A DNA stretch of 64,000 bases from RGIG8368 sp045540275 (GCA_045540275.1 JAZQGX010000322.1:28084-92083), one strand, 5' to 3'; counted from the first letter of the stretch, positions 9,624 to 18,523 are shown. Made by a program: numbers and translations. Notes: generated by a model not told the origin, from the letters alone.

Positions 9624-11653
9624 AAAAAGCTTTCTTTTTGACGGTCTCGCTCGCCTCGCTTTCGGGGTGGGGCGCTTTCACCCCCGAGCGCGAGGTGATG
9701 TCGAAGGCTTATTGGGACATCTGGAACGACGACGTCCAGCGCAAAATCGACGCGGATATCGAAAAATACCGCAAGGCCGACGCCTCGTTCAAGATCGCTG
9801 CCGCCGACGGAACCGAAGTGAAGGTCGAGCAGCTTACGCACGATTTTTATTTCGGCGCCCAGATTTTCAACTACAACCAGCTCGGTAAAAAGGAGTGGAA
9901 CAACCGCTACAAGGCCTTGTTCAACGCCGAGAGCGGGCTGTTCAATTCCGGAACGGTCGCTTTTTATTGGCGTACGCTCGAGCGCTTCCCCGACGCGCCG
10001 CGCTTTGAAGAGCGATACGAAGACACCGAGGAGTTCTGGGAGAATCGCAAGAGCCCCGAAAAGGAGTCGCATTGGCGTCGTCCGGCGGTCGATCCCGTCG
10101 TCTCGTTTTTAAAAACGCAGGGATGCCGCGTTCACGGACATCCGCTCATCTGGGGCAATAACGCCGGAATGTTCCCGTCGTGGCTGTGGGACGATTTCTG
10201 CCCGCAGGACGAGAAACTCGCGCTTGAGGAGGCGAGCGGCGAAAGAGTCAAGCTCCGCGACGTCACGCTTCCGATGGGCGTCAAGAATATGAAGACCGGC
10301 AGCGACGAGTGGCAGATCGCGTGGGCGAAGATTTATTCCGTATTAAGCGAGGATGAAATCGCTGCGCTCATACCGACCTTCCTCAAGCGTCAGGAGGGTA
10401 TCTATAAAAAGCACATCCGCGATATCGCCGAGCGCTACGCCGAGCGCGTCGATTCGTGGGATGTCGTCAACGAGAGCGCGACCGACTATGATAAGTTCGG
10501 ACGCAAGGCGCTCCGCAAACAGGCGTTTGACGCGAGCGGATACGGACCGATGCCGGCCGATTACGCGCTGAAGTCGTTCCTCTGGGCCGATAAATATCTC
10601 TCGCCGAAATCGCGGTTCAGCATCAACGAATACAATATGGATCCGTTTTTCGATCAGGTTAAGGATCTGACCGCCAACGGAGCGCGCATCGACATGGTCG
10701 GCGTGCAGATGCACCTTTTTAATCCGAAGGAAAGTGCGGCGATCGCGGAAGGGAAGTTTTCGAGAGAGGTTTATGCGAAGACGCATCCTGAGTCGATCGA
10801 AAAGCGGTTTAAAACCCTGGCGCAGGCGGGTCGCCCCATCCACCTTTCCGAGATTACAATCACCGCTCCCGATCTTTCGGAGAAGGGGCAGATGGTGCAG
10901 GCGATCATCGCGCGCAACCTCTATCGCGCGTGGTTTGCGGTTGAAAACATGGACGGGATCACCTGGTGGAACGTGGTGGACGGTTGCGGTTTCCCTGGCG
11001 AGCCGGCGATGTCAGGTCTTTTTACGCGGGATATGAAGCCGAAGACGGCGTATTATGCGCTTGATGATTTAATCAACCGCGAGTGGAAGACTTTCGTCTC
11101 CGTGCCGGTGCGCGACGGCCGCGTTTCGTTCCGCGGCTTTTGCGGGCGTTATCGCCTCTCGTGGACCTGCAGCACGTGCGGCGAGCGGCATACGCGTCTG
11201 GTGCATTTCGGGAGGAACGGCGTAATGGAAACGGGCAAGGTGAAATCTTCCAACGACTGCATGGTTCCGGTCCGGAATTATACGGTCGACGGAAAGAAAG
11301 TGACACTTGCCAATGGTGAGAAGTATGTCGATCTGAAAGCGATTTATCCAGAAGCTGTCGTCAAGTGGCAGTCGGGGGCGAAATGGGCAGATGTGGTGAC
11401 GAGATTGACAGCGCCAAAGGATGGAAAGTATACTATTTTTCGGTACAATGACTTTTGGGGTGAAGTTTTCGTCTACGGTGAGAAAATAGGCTCTTTTCAA
11501 GGACCGGAAATCAAGCCGTGCGTGATGAAACTTAAACTTCGTAAGGGACTTAACGTAATCCGTCACCGCACCCGAGCGGGAAGCGGCGGAAACTGGAAGT
11601 GCGCGTTTCTCTTGCCGGTCGATTCGCCGCTTAAGGAAAGTTTGTCAAAGTAA
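9620..11653 (+). CDS. GH10-type endo-xylanase-like glycoside hydrolase
   Basis: 677 aa from the ATG at 9620 (SD AAGGGGAAG). Signal peptide, then an N-terminal domain (about 20-110), a GH10 barrel (about 110-500) and a C-terminal beta-rich domain. Catalytic residues seen: acid/base Glu in SWDVVNES (residue 285) and nucleophile Glu in HLSEIT (residue 411). Other GH10 hallmarks are HGHPLIWG, SINEYN and ITWWNVVDG. GH10 enzymes cleave beta-1,4-xylan by a retaining mechanism. It overlaps the preceding pseudogene by ATGA and is 12 nt before an LRR gene. Its presence points to xylan or a similar beta-glycan as a substrate of locus 1; the exact substrate cannot be read from sequence. Confidence 0.9.
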   Translation: MKKAFFLTVSLASLSGWGAFTPEREVMSKAYWDIWNDDVQRKIDADIEKYRKADASFKIAAADGTEVKVEQLTHDFYFGAQIFNYNQLGKKEWNNRYKALFNAESGLFNSGTVAFYWRTLERFPDAPRFEERYEDTEEFWENRKSPEKESHWRRPAVDPVVSFLKTQGCRVHGHPLIWGNNAGMFPSWLWDDFCPQDEKLALEEASGERVKLRDVTLPMGVKNMKTGSDEWQIAWAKIYSVLSEDEIAALIPTFLKRQEGIYKKHIRDIAERYAERVDSWDVVNESATDYDKFGRKALRKQAFDASGYGPMPADYALKSFLWADKYLSPKSRFSINEYNMDPFFDQVKDLTANGARIDMVGVQMHLFNPKESAAIAEGKFSREVYAKTHPESIEKRFKTLAQAGRPIHLSEITITAPDLSEKGQMVQAIIARNLYRAWFAVENMDGITWWNVVDGCGFPGEPAMSGLFTRDMKPKTAYYALDDLINREWKTFVSVPVRDGRVSFRGFCGRYRLSWTCSTCGERHTRLVHFGRNGVMETGKVKSSNDCMVPVRNYTVDGKKVTLANGEKYVDLKAIYPEAVVKWQSGAKWADVVTRLTAPKDGKYTIFRYNDFWGEVFVYGEKIGSFQGPEIKPCVMKLKLRKGLNVIRHRTRAGSGGNWKCAFLLPVDSPLKESLSK

Positions 11654-11665
11654 AGGAGTAGGCAC

Positions 11666-12721
11666 ATGAAAAAGTTGTCTCTTGTATCTTTTGCGATTTT
11701 CGTTTCCTTCTGTGTATACGGTAAATTCACTTACGATCCGTCGAAGGGTACGATTGTCGATGAAGTGAACGGATGGACGTTAAAGGCAGTATGTAAGAAT
11801 ACGGACGAACTGACGCTTCTCGGCAAAGATGGATCGTTTTCGGGAACGGCGGAGTGTCCGCTTGATCTTACCGAGATCTATTCGGCGGACGGACAAACGC
11901 GCTATCGGGCGGTTGACATTAGGTCGCTGCCTGCTGCGGCAAAGCAGTACATCACGGCATTCATCGCGCCTGAACTGACGGATATAAGCGAGAGTACGTT
12001 CATGGGATGTTCAAAACTTTCGATGGTCTCAACCCCGAAGGTGCTGCGTATTGGGAATCAGGCTTTTCAAGGTTGCACGGCGCTCAGCACTGAGTCTGTA
12101 AATGGCCTCTTGCATTCGGCAGTGAAACGTCTTGGCAGTAATGACATCGCGAATCAGAAATCCCTGTTCGCTTACTGCACGGCAATAAAAGGCCCGAGCA
12201 ACTGGAATTTGCCGTCGTTGACGACGAATGTCGTGGCGGACTCAATGTTCTATGGTTGTTCGGCTCTGGAAGAGGTGCGCATTCTGAGCGATGTTGCCGA
12301 AATCAAGTCGGCGGCTTTTAAGAATATCGCCCCCGGCGCCTCGGTTTACATGCCGCTTGCCGCACCGGCTGTCTTCGGCGGAAATGCTGTTTGCCGCGAA
12401 TCGGCACCGTACCCAAAGATCTATCTCAAGGGGAACTACGACGCCTGGTTCAAGGTGATGGGGGTCAGTCACCAGATTCTTCCAAAGGAGCGGTTCAACG
12501 ATGCGACATGGACTCCCACCACAACCGCCACAACGTATGCCAAGATGCGCGTGCGCATGTCGTATGACACTGAGATGTGCACGACCACGAAAACCGGCAA
12601 TACGATAACGGAGGTCGCGGCCAAAGACAAGAACGTGATAGCGTTTGTCGCGTTCAATGATGCAAGTTATTGCTGGGTTCTCAAAATTCCCGAACAGGGC
12701 TTTTGCGTGATTGTGCGATGA
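11666..12721 (+). CDS. Secreted BspA-type leucine-rich repeat protein
   Basis: 351 aa; SD AAAGGAG and signal peptide MKKLSLVSFAIFVSFCVYG. The mature chain opens with FTYDPSKGTIVDEVNGWTL, a variant of the module start found inside the PGG-barrel proteins. About five irregular LRR_5/BspA repeats follow (FIAPELTDISESTFMGC, LRIGNQAFQGC and similar). The end is CWVLKIPEQGFCVIVR; the same kind of W-V ... I-[RK] ending is found in the two other free LRR proteins of this window. Last gene of locus 1. BspA-type repeats usually mediate adhesion or ligand binding; surface localisation and glycan binding are inferred. Confidence 0.8.
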   Translation: MKKLSLVSFAIFVSFCVYGKFTYDPSKGTIVDEVNGWTLKAVCKNTDELTLLGKDGSFSGTAECPLDLTEIYSADGQTRYRAVDIRSLPAAAKQYITAFIAPELTDISESTFMGCSKLSMVSTPKVLRIGNQAFQGCTALSTESVNGLLHSAVKRLGSNDIANQKSLFAYCTAIKGPSNWNLPSLTTNVVADSMFYGCSALEEVRILSDVAEIKSAAFKNIAPGASVYMPLAAPAVFGGNAVCRESAPYPKIYLKGNYDAWFKVMGVSHQILPKERFNDATWTPTTTATTYAKMRVRMSYDTEMCTTTKTGNTITEVAAKDKNVIAFVAFNDASYCWVLKIPEQGFCVIVR

Positions 12722-12765
12722 GCAATCCTTTGACAGGTAAGATCCTCATTTGGCATAATAAACAC

Positions 12766-12792
12766 ATAAAAGTAGGTCTGACCAACTTTTAT
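12766..12792. repeat. Left REP palindrome of the RAYT element
   Basis: 27-nt near-perfect inverted repeat. Two arms beginning ATAAAAGT meet at the core GGTCTGACC, with one mismatched pair. It lies 20 nt before the transposase start, so it probably also forms a hairpin at the 5' end of its mRNA. Confidence 0.8.
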
Positions 12793-12812
12793 CAGTTTGT
12801 AAAGGGGGATAT

Positions 12813-13886
12813 ATGGCAAATTCAAACAACAGAATAAAAGAATACAATACGGTTCATCATCTCGTCAGCCGTATTGCACATAGGGTTTACTTTTTGAAGG
12901 ACGATGAACGCAAGGATTTTATGGAAATCCTTCGCCGAACATCCGAGTTTTGCGGTGTCAAACTGCTTGGCTGGTGCGTGATGGGAAATCATTTTCATAT
13001 TCTTGTTCATCTTCCTCCTCCTATCGTTGTGGACGAAGAAGAAGTTTTGCGTCGTTACGGCATCTTGAAGGGTGGTAATGCTGCACTTAATCAAGCGAAT
13101 GAATTTATCAAGTGGCGAAAGCGAGGCGCTTCAGGAGATAAGAGAGTTGAAGATTGGCTTAAGTCCCAACGACGCAGGATGTACAATATTGGTAGTTTTA
13201 TGAAGATTGTGAAACAATGGTTTACAGTTGAATATAACAGCAGGAACGGACATAAGGGAACACTTTGGGAATCGGTTTATTATGATAGAGCAGTTGATAT
13301 GAAATCTTCCGAAATGGCCAAATGTCTTGGATATATACATCTTAATCCGATTCGTGCAGCTGAGGCGGATAAATATGACGGTTATGTCTGGAGCAGCTAT
13401 AGTGCATTCTGTAATGGAGATACGACGGCGGTCGCGGGGATGAGGTTCGTATATGGGGATAAAATGTCATTGGATGAGATCGCTCATGTGCATGAAGAGT
13501 TGCTCGCATCATTACTTGAAAATGAGAAACTTCGAAGAGCGGAGGAGATTGCGAGAAAACGTGCGGCCGGGTATGAAGTTCCCAATGATCCATTGACGAC
13601 GGAAGCAATGGTCGCGCAACAGACGGCAAGATTGAAGGAAGTGCAAAAAGCGGCGCTTGAGTTTCGAGAGAAGAGTGCTGAAGATGGGCTGAGGGTGAAA
13701 AAACGTCAATCGCGGGAGCGGGCGGTTTTGGCTCTATTGGAGACAAACCCGGAAATAGATGTCCCGAGCTTGGCGCAGAGGATGTCGCTGAGCACGGCAG
13801 TGATTTATACGCTTTTGCGAAGATTAAAAAAGCAAGAGGTGATAACCCAAGAGGGATATTGCGGAAGATGGATTGTAAACAGATAA
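12813..13886 (+). CDS. REP-associated tyrosine transposase (Y1_Tnp, RAYT)
   Basis: 357 aa. The HUH motif is seen as GNHFHILVH (about residues 52-60). The C-terminal half of the Y1 domain reads FMKIVKQWFTVEYN, GTLWESVYYDRAVD and YIHLNPIRAAEA, typical of REP-associated tyrosine transposases. These nick single-stranded DNA at palindromic REP hairpins through a 5'-phosphotyrosine. Residues about 285-357 look like a winged helix-turn-helix (VPSLAQRMSLSTAVIYTLLRRLKK). AAGGGGG precedes the ATG. The TAA stop at 13884-13886 is inside the right palindrome. The gene appears intact. Confidence 0.9.
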   Translation: MANSNNRIKEYNTVHHLVSRIAHRVYFLKDDERKDFMEILRRTSEFCGVKLLGWCVMGNHFHILVHLPPPIVVDEEEVLRRYGILKGGNAALNQANEFIKWRKRGASGDKRVEDWLKSQRRRMYNIGSFMKIVKQWFTVEYNSRNGHKGTLWESVYYDRAVDMKSSEMAKCLGYIHLNPIRAAEADKYDGYVWSSYSAFCNGDTTAVAGMRFVYGDKMSLDEIAHVHEELLASLLENEKLRRAEEIARKRAAGYEVPNDPLTTEAMVAQQTARLKEVQKAALEFREKSAEDGLRVKKRQSRERAVLALLETNPEIDVPSLAQRMSLSTAVIYTLLRRLKKQEVITQEGYCGRWIVNR

Positions 13887-13910
13887 AAGTAGGTCTGACC
13901 TACTTTTATC
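13882..13910. repeat. Right REP palindrome of the RAYT element
   Basis: 29-nt perfect palindrome around a single central T (arms beginning GATAAAAGT, core AGGTCTGACCT). It includes the transposase stop codon, so the hairpin closes the gene at the RNA level and may act as a transcript end or as the nicking substrate. Confidence 0.85.
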
Positions 13911-13913
13911 TAT

Positions 13914-14168
13914 GGTGAGGAGATTAAGTCGCCTATGCATATTCCCGCAATCGCCACGCGCGATCTCCGCGAGGATAACGTCTGGCAGCCGGGCGAGGTC
14001 GTTGTGCGCGTGCCGGAGGGGGCCGATCAAATCTGTTTTAGCATTGATATCGAAACTTCCGCTGGCGACACCAGGGTCGAAATGCGTGACTTCAAGGTTT
14101 ACAAAATCGGCAGTCCGCTCCCCGTCTGGACGTCCGAGTTCGAGCGCCCGCATGAGCGGAAACAGTAA
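13914..14168 (+). pseudogene. C-terminal remnant of a PGG-barrel family protein
   Basis: 84 codons in frame starting GEEIKSPMHIPAIA. It continues through the terminal sandwich (DNVWQPGEVVVRVPEGAD) and ends YKIGSPLPVWTSEFERPHERKQ. It matches the last part of the remnant at 29450-29965 closely at both DNA and protein level. Everything upstream is gone; the RAYT palindrome starts 32 nt before. No start or SD of its own is visible. Confidence 0.8.
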
Positions 14169-14192
14169 ATCTAACCCGAGAACTAAAGGAGG

Positions 14193-14360
14193 GTGCTATT
14201 AAACATCCCCGCTGAAATTCCATCGGTATGGCCGGATTGTCTGTTGCTGCAGGTGCGCTTGCCGCTGGCGGCGGAACCGTGCCTAACCAAATTTATCGCT
14301 CCAGAAGTAACCGTGATAGGAGAGGGTGATTTTTTTGAATGTTCTAATTTTATTGAGCGG
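14193..14360 (+). pseudogene. Remnant of a BspA-type LRR protein
   Basis: A short stretch reads LPLAAEPCLTKFIAPEVTVIGEGDFFECSNF. This aligns with LPAAAKQYITAFIAPELTDISESTFMGCSKL of the LRR protein at 11666-12721. A good SD (AAAGGAGGG) is still present just upstream of 14193, but the signal peptide and most repeats are lost. The end runs into the convergent regulator gene. Together with the preceding remnant it repeats the order PGG-barrel then LRR. Confidence 0.55.
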
Positions 14361-15564
14361 TTAGTCGCGGTTCTGCCGCGTTTTCAGAACGCCATCGGCG
14401 GATGGATTTTCCAGTGCGCTTTTTCAGAATGGCCTTAAAGCCGTGGATTGAATTGAATCCGCATCGTGCGGCAATTTCGCTCGAGCTCAATTTTGTGCGC
14501 AAGATCATTTTTTTCGCCTCGGTGAGTCTGGTCTCGATAATTTCATCGCGTATGGTACGCCTTGATGCGTTTTTAAAAGCTATTTCAAGTGCACGAGTTG
14601 AGATGTTGAGCGATTCTGCCACTTGTCTGACCGTTAAGCCTGCAAGTGCGCGGGTTCGGATTATTTCAAGCGCTCGCGCCACACGCACTCGGTTGCCGGC
14701 AATATTGCTAGTCGACAGTCGCTCTATAATGCCGGAATGATGATATGTCGAACGGCTCGCAATTTTTTCACCGGTTTTGCTCATCAGCCGGTCGAGGATT
14801 TCGGCCGCCTTAAAACCGCCTTCGCGATAATTGGGAGCGATGCTTGAAATAGTAGGGACTGTGCTTTCGCAAACCTCCTCGTCGTTATCGGTCCCAAGGA
14901 CGGCGATTTGCAGCGGAACTGCGATGTGCTGTTTGCGGCATACGTTTATGACCGATTGTGCAATCGTGTCCGAACATGCTAGAAGTGCGCACGGTTTTTG
15001 CAGACTGTCGAGCCATTTTCCGAGATTCCGGGTGTCGGCATAGTGACGGCCTTTGGGAGGCAGTCGTTCGCTGTAGACAGATAGTGAGGCGCCCGATTTG
15101 GACAAGGCACGATGAAATCCGTTTTCGCGATTACGCGAATTGAACGATTCAAATTCGGTGTCGTCTCCGCTGATGCCGGCGAATGCGAAGTTTTTGAATC
15201 CGCGAGAGACGAAAAAGTTTGCCGCCGCCTCACCGATTGCATGGTCGGCGCAGAGCACGATGTTATCAACCTTGCCCAGTTCAGTATTGAAGCAGTCCAG
15301 CACAACGGCCGGGATATGGCGGCGGTGTCGGCGCCGGAACATCTGCACCAGACTGTGACTCCCCGCTATGATGCCATCAGGTTTGAGCATGTTCAAAAGT
15401 GTTTCAAGTTCTTCCGAAGTATTTGGGCGTGAAAGAATGTGCAGATACCATAATTCGCGGCTGGCTGCAAAATGAAGAATTCCAGCAACTTGATCGCGGC
15501 TTGCTTTGGATTGCCGATTCAGGAAGACGGCGACTGAGAAGGTTTTCCGATTGGCGTTTTTCAT
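14350..15564 (-). CDS. XylR-type regulator (LacI-like sensor plus AraC HTH)
   Basis: 404 aa. Residues about 8-275 form a periplasmic-binding-protein/LacI-like sugar sensor (FSVAVFLNRQ, PDGIIAGSH, NREGFHRAL-like segment, AVLGTDNDEEVCE, TISSIAPNYREGG). Residues about 300-395 are an AraC-type double HTH (LTVRQVAESLNISTRALEIAF ... SSSEIAARCGFNSIHGF). This arrangement is that of XylR-type activators of sugar operons. The gene is divergent from the 11-gene locus 2, which it most likely controls. Its promoter (15571-15599) places the transcript start at the ATG itself, so it may be leaderless; no SD is seen. Confidence 0.88.
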   Translation of the reverse strand: MKNANRKTFSVAVFLNRQSKASRDQVAGILHFAASRELWYLHILSRPNTSEELETLLNMLKPDGIIAGSHSLVQMFRRRHRRHIPAVVLDCFNTELGKVDNIVLCADHAIGEAAANFFVSRGFKNFAFAGISGDDTEFESFNSRNRENGFHRALSKSGASLSVYSERLPPKGRHYADTRNLGKWLDSLQKPCALLACSDTIAQSVINVCRKQHIAVPLQIAVLGTDNDEEVCESTVPTISSIAPNYREGGFKAAEILDRLMSKTGEKIASRSTYHHSGIIERLSTSNIAGNRVRVARALEIIRTRALAGLTVRQVAESLNISTRALEIAFKNASRRTIRDEIIETRLTEAKKMILRTKLSSSEIAARCGFNSIHGFKAILKKRTGKSIRRWRSENAAEPRLTAQ

Positions 15565-15612
15565 GCGAACATTGTAGCACGATTATTTTTTCTCATCAAG
15601 AATGTGTTCGCA
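15564..15612. promoter_or_regulatory. Candidate operator of the XylR-type regulator
   Basis: TGCGAACA (15564-15571) and its reverse complement TGTTCGCA (15605-15612), 41 nt centre to centre (about four helical turns). The left site overlaps the -10 and start codon of the regulator, so binding there could autoregulate. The right site lies about 45 nt upstream of the locus 2 -35 box, a usual activator position. Confidence 0.45.
15571..15599 (-). promoter_or_regulatory. Promoter of the XylR-type regulator
   Basis: On the minus strand TTGATG (15594-15599), a 17-nt spacer and TACAAT (15571-15576). Only six bases separate the -10 from the ATG at 15564, so the first transcribed base should be in or next to the start codon. 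Confidence 0.65.
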
Positions 15613-15653
15613 AAAGTATCTACTTTTTATTCGTGTTTATATCTATATATGAA

Positions 15654-15682
15654 TTGACCGAATCCAGCGGCAGTGATAGAAT
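15654..15682 (+). promoter_or_regulatory. Promoter of polysaccharide locus 2
   Basis: TTGACC (15654-15659), a 17-nt spacer and TAGAAT (15677-15682), with a predicted start near 15689. The first gene starts at 15724 after the purine-rich SD GAAAGGAAAAA. Confidence 0.7.
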
Positions 15683-15723
15683 TCGTTCATTATTAGGAGT
15701 TTGGTAAAAAGAAAGGAAAAAAG

Positions 15724-17163
15724 ATGGACATAGACAGACGGGGATTTATTAAAAGCGGTGTCGCTACGGGTTTTGTGGCTCTGGGAAGCGGCGCATACGC
15801 AAATATCGCAGGCGGAGCTGACAAATTGGCGTATTTCGGCGGCACTCCGGTTCTAGCCAAGGATGAAAAAAAAGAGGCGCTGGATCATCTCTTCCGCTGG
15901 CCGATCGTCAATGCGTCGATGCGTCGCGCATCGGATGACGTGCTGAAAGCCGGTATGATGTCGGGCACGAACATCACTAAGGAATTTGAAACTAAATTTG
16001 CCCAATGGCAGGGATCGAAGTATGCGCTGGCGTGCATCAACGGGACGACGGCACTCAACATCGCCTTCTACGCCGTCGGCATCAGGCCCGGCGACGAGGT
16101 GATCTGCCCGACGCTCACATACTGGGCAAGCTGCACTGGAGTCGTCAATCTCGGAGCTACGGTTGTTTTCTGCGATGTCAAGGCTGATGACATTACACTC
16201 GATCCTAAGAGCTTCGAAGAACGCATTACCCCCAGAACGAAAGCCGTCATTCCAGTTCATTACATGGGCGCCCCCTGCGATATGGATGCGATTATGGCGA
16301 TTGCGAAAAAACATAACATCAAGGTGATCGAGGACGTTTCGCACGCGCAGGGCGGTTTTTACAAAGGTCGCAAACTTGGAACGATTGGCGATATCGGGGC
16401 GATGTCGCTTATGGCGGGCAAGTCTTTCGCAATCGGCGAGGGTGGAATGTTCGTTACCGACAACCGTAAGTATTACGAAAGGGCAATCGCCTGGGGGACG
16501 TACGAGCGTATGCGCACGACGATACCGAAGGCAATGTATGCGCGCACGCTCAATGTTCCTTTCGGAGGAATAAAAAACCGTCTCAACCAGTGCGCTTCGG
16601 CGGTCGGGATCGAACAGCTCAAAAAGTACGATTCGGAAATTGCGGAAATCGACCGTGCGATGAAATACTGGTGGAAAGGGCTGAGCGATATCGATTTTCT
16701 TGAGATTATCCACCCGAAGGACGCCGGCAGCACGAAATCTGGCTGGTATTCATCGCGAGGCCGTTACCATTCCAATCGCGTGCCTGGGGTCGATAATCGA
16801 GTCTTTGCCGCTGCGGTAAATGCGGAGATTCCCGGTATGCCAACGGTCAGCGCCGGTGCGAATTTTCCGCTTCACTGGTCGAGTTTTTTTGATGATGAAG
16901 ACATTTTCGGCAATGGTCTGCCGCCCTCGCGGCGTTTCCTTCCGCCCGGTGTCACCGCGAAGACGCTCCGTGGCGAGTTGCCAGTCGCCGAGTCCATAAA
17001 CGCCAACCTGTTCGGAGATCCGTGGTTCAAGCATTGCGACAGGCCGCTGATCGACCGATACCTCGAGGCCGTTCACAAGGTTGCAAAAAACATCGACAAG
17101 CTTCGTGGTCTCAAGCCGGAAAATCCGGCATACAGTTATTGGTCGCGTGTCGGCGGAGTTTGA
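15724..17163 (+). CDS. DegT/DnrJ/EryC1-family aminotransferase with Tat-like leader
   Basis: 479 aa. The N-terminus DRRGFIKSGVATGFVALG resembles a twin-arginine (RR-x-F-x-K) export signal ending near residue 26, unusual for a PLP enzyme. The rest is a complete DegT-type fold. The PLP-binding lysine is expected in MAGKSFAIGEGG (Lys233), with GTTALNIA, CPTLTYWAS, HYMGAPCDM and EDVSHAQGG. Family members transaminate keto-sugars or act as PLP dehydratases. It is the first gene of locus 2 and is followed 19 nt later by a leaderless-protein paralog. Possibly an exported copy; the Tat signal could also be a false resemblance. Confidence 0.85.
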   Translation: MDIDRRGFIKSGVATGFVALGSGAYANIAGGADKLAYFGGTPVLAKDEKKEALDHLFRWPIVNASMRRASDDVLKAGMMSGTNITKEFETKFAQWQGSKYALACINGTTALNIAFYAVGIRPGDEVICPTLTYWASCTGVVNLGATVVFCDVKADDITLDPKSFEERITPRTKAVIPVHYMGAPCDMDAIMAIAKKHNIKVIEDVSHAQGGFYKGRKLGTIGDIGAMSLMAGKSFAIGEGGMFVTDNRKYYERAIAWGTYERMRTTIPKAMYARTLNVPFGGIKNRLNQCASAVGIEQLKKYDSEIAEIDRAMKYWWKGLSDIDFLEIIHPKDAGSTKSGWYSSRGRYHSNRVPGVDNRVFAAAVNAEIPGMPTVSAGANFPLHWSSFFDDEDIFGNGLPPSRRFLPPGVTAKTLRGELPVAESINANLFGDPWFKHCDRPLIDRYLEAVHKVAKNIDKLRGLKPENPAYSYWSRVGGV

Positions 17164-17182
17164 TAATAAAGGATGCATGCAG

Positions 17183-18511
17183 ATGGGAAAATTGGCGATA
17201 ACTGGAGGTCGGGCGGTACAGACTGCGCGAAATGAGTCTCTTTTTCATTGGCCTGTCGTGAATGACGCAATGCGTTCTGCCCAGGCCGAGGTTCTTGAGA
17301 CCGGCAATATGTCTGGCACGGACATAGCGCGCAAATTCGAATCGAAGTTCTCTTTATGGCAAGGTTCAAAGTACGCGCTTTCCCACAACAATGGGACGAA
17401 TGCGCTCAATGCGGCGATGTACGCCGTCGGGCTCGGCCCCGGCGATGAGATTATTTGTACATCGGTCACATATTGGGCAAGTTGCACGGGGGCGCTGTCG
17501 CTGGGGGCGAGTGTCGTCTTTTGCGACATTGATCCGCATACGCTGCAGATGGATCCCGCGAGTTTTGAAGCGCGTATCACTCCGCGGACCAAGGCGGTGA
17601 TGGTCGTCCATTACATGGCTCACCCCGCACCAATGGACGAGATTATGGCGATTGCCGGCAAGTACGGCATTACAGTCATTGAAGACGTATCCCATGCGCA
17701 GGGCGGTCATTATAAAGGGAAAAAACTCGGAACGTTCGGACGGGTTGCCGCAATGTCGCTTATGTCGTGCAAATCGTTTGCCGTAGGCGAGGGCGGTATG
17801 CTGGTTACCGATGATCCCGAAGTCTTCAAGCGTGCGGTTGTGTTCGGTCACTATGATCGAATTATCGATGTCTGCAGCGACGATGAGATGAAGGATGTGA
17901 AAAACATTCCCTGGGGCGGACTTAAGAATAGAATGCATCAAACCTCTGCCGCAATCGGGCTGGCTCAACTTGAGAAACATGATCGCGAAATCGGCGAAAT
18001 TGATCGGGCGATGAAGTATTTCTGGTCGGGTATCTCGGATATACCGGGCATTTCGATGATCTATCCCGGGGAGGAAGGAAGTGACAAGGCGGGGTGGTAC
18101 GCATCGCGCTTCCATTATGATCCGGCCCAGTTCGGCGGAGTGTCTAACGTGACGTTCTGTGATGCGCTTAATGCCGAAACCGGCGGAGAGTTTTCGTTCG
18201 GCTGCAATATGCCGCTTCATCTTTCAAGCGTCTTCTTCGATGTCGATATTTACGGTCATGGTCATCCGACCGGACGTGCCTTTCTGCCGGACGGCGTAGA
18301 TCCGCGCACCCTGTCCGGCGAACTGCCCGTTGCCGAATCAATCAACGGACGCGTTCTTGGAGAGCCTTGGTTCAAAGAGAACAATCACGCAAAAATCGAT
18401 CCCTATATCGAGGCGGTGCGCAAGGTGGCGGCGAACTGGGTGGAACTGCTGCCGATTAACGACACTACGCCGGTTCTTGGAGGTGTTGCTCTTTCAAAAC
18501 GAAAGAAATAG
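17183..18511 (+). CDS. DegT/DnrJ/EryC1-family aminotransferase, cytosolic copy
   Basis: 442 aa from the ATG at 17183. Of three nearby ATGs this one has correct spacing from AAAGGA (17168-17173). It is about as similar to the preceding gene as a tandem duplicate, but it lacks any leader and begins MGKLAITGGRAV. PLP lysine in MSCKSFAVGEGG (Lys197); also NGTNALNAAMYAVG, CTSVTYWASCTG and EDVSHAQGGHYKG. Predicted sugar aminotransferase or deaminating enzyme using PLP. In this operon, with a Gfo/Idh/MocA dehydrogenase directly downstream, oxidation of a sugar hydroxyl followed by (de)amination is the obvious pair of steps. Confidence 0.87.
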   Translation: MGKLAITGGRAVQTARNESLFHWPVVNDAMRSAQAEVLETGNMSGTDIARKFESKFSLWQGSKYALSHNNGTNALNAAMYAVGLGPGDEIICTSVTYWASCTGALSLGASVVFCDIDPHTLQMDPASFEARITPRTKAVMVVHYMAHPAPMDEIMAIAGKYGITVIEDVSHAQGGHYKGKKLGTFGRVAAMSLMSCKSFAVGEGGMLVTDDPEVFKRAVVFGHYDRIIDVCSDDEMKDVKNIPWGGLKNRMHQTSAAIGLAQLEKHDREIGEIDRAMKYFWSGISDIPGISMIYPGEEGSDKAGWYASRFHYDPAQFGGVSNVTFCDALNAETGGEFSFGCNMPLHLSSVFFDVDIYGHGHPTGRAFLPDGVDPRTLSGELPVAESINGRVLGEPWFKENNHAKIDPYIEAVRKVAANWVELLPINDTTPVLGGVALSKRKK

Positions 18512-18523
18512 GGATTTCAAACG

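Larger units (their letters stand above)
12766..13910 (+). mobile_element. RAYT/IS200-like unit bounded by REP palindromes
   Basis: A Y1-transposase gene flanked by two copies of the same palindrome (12766-12792 and 13882-13910), total about 1.15 kb. The content is AT-richer than its surroundings. Immediately to its right lies a 5'-truncated member of the PGG-barrel family and immediately to its left ends an LRR gene, so insertion or associated deletion probably destroyed a gene here. No target duplication was seen. Confidence 0.75.
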
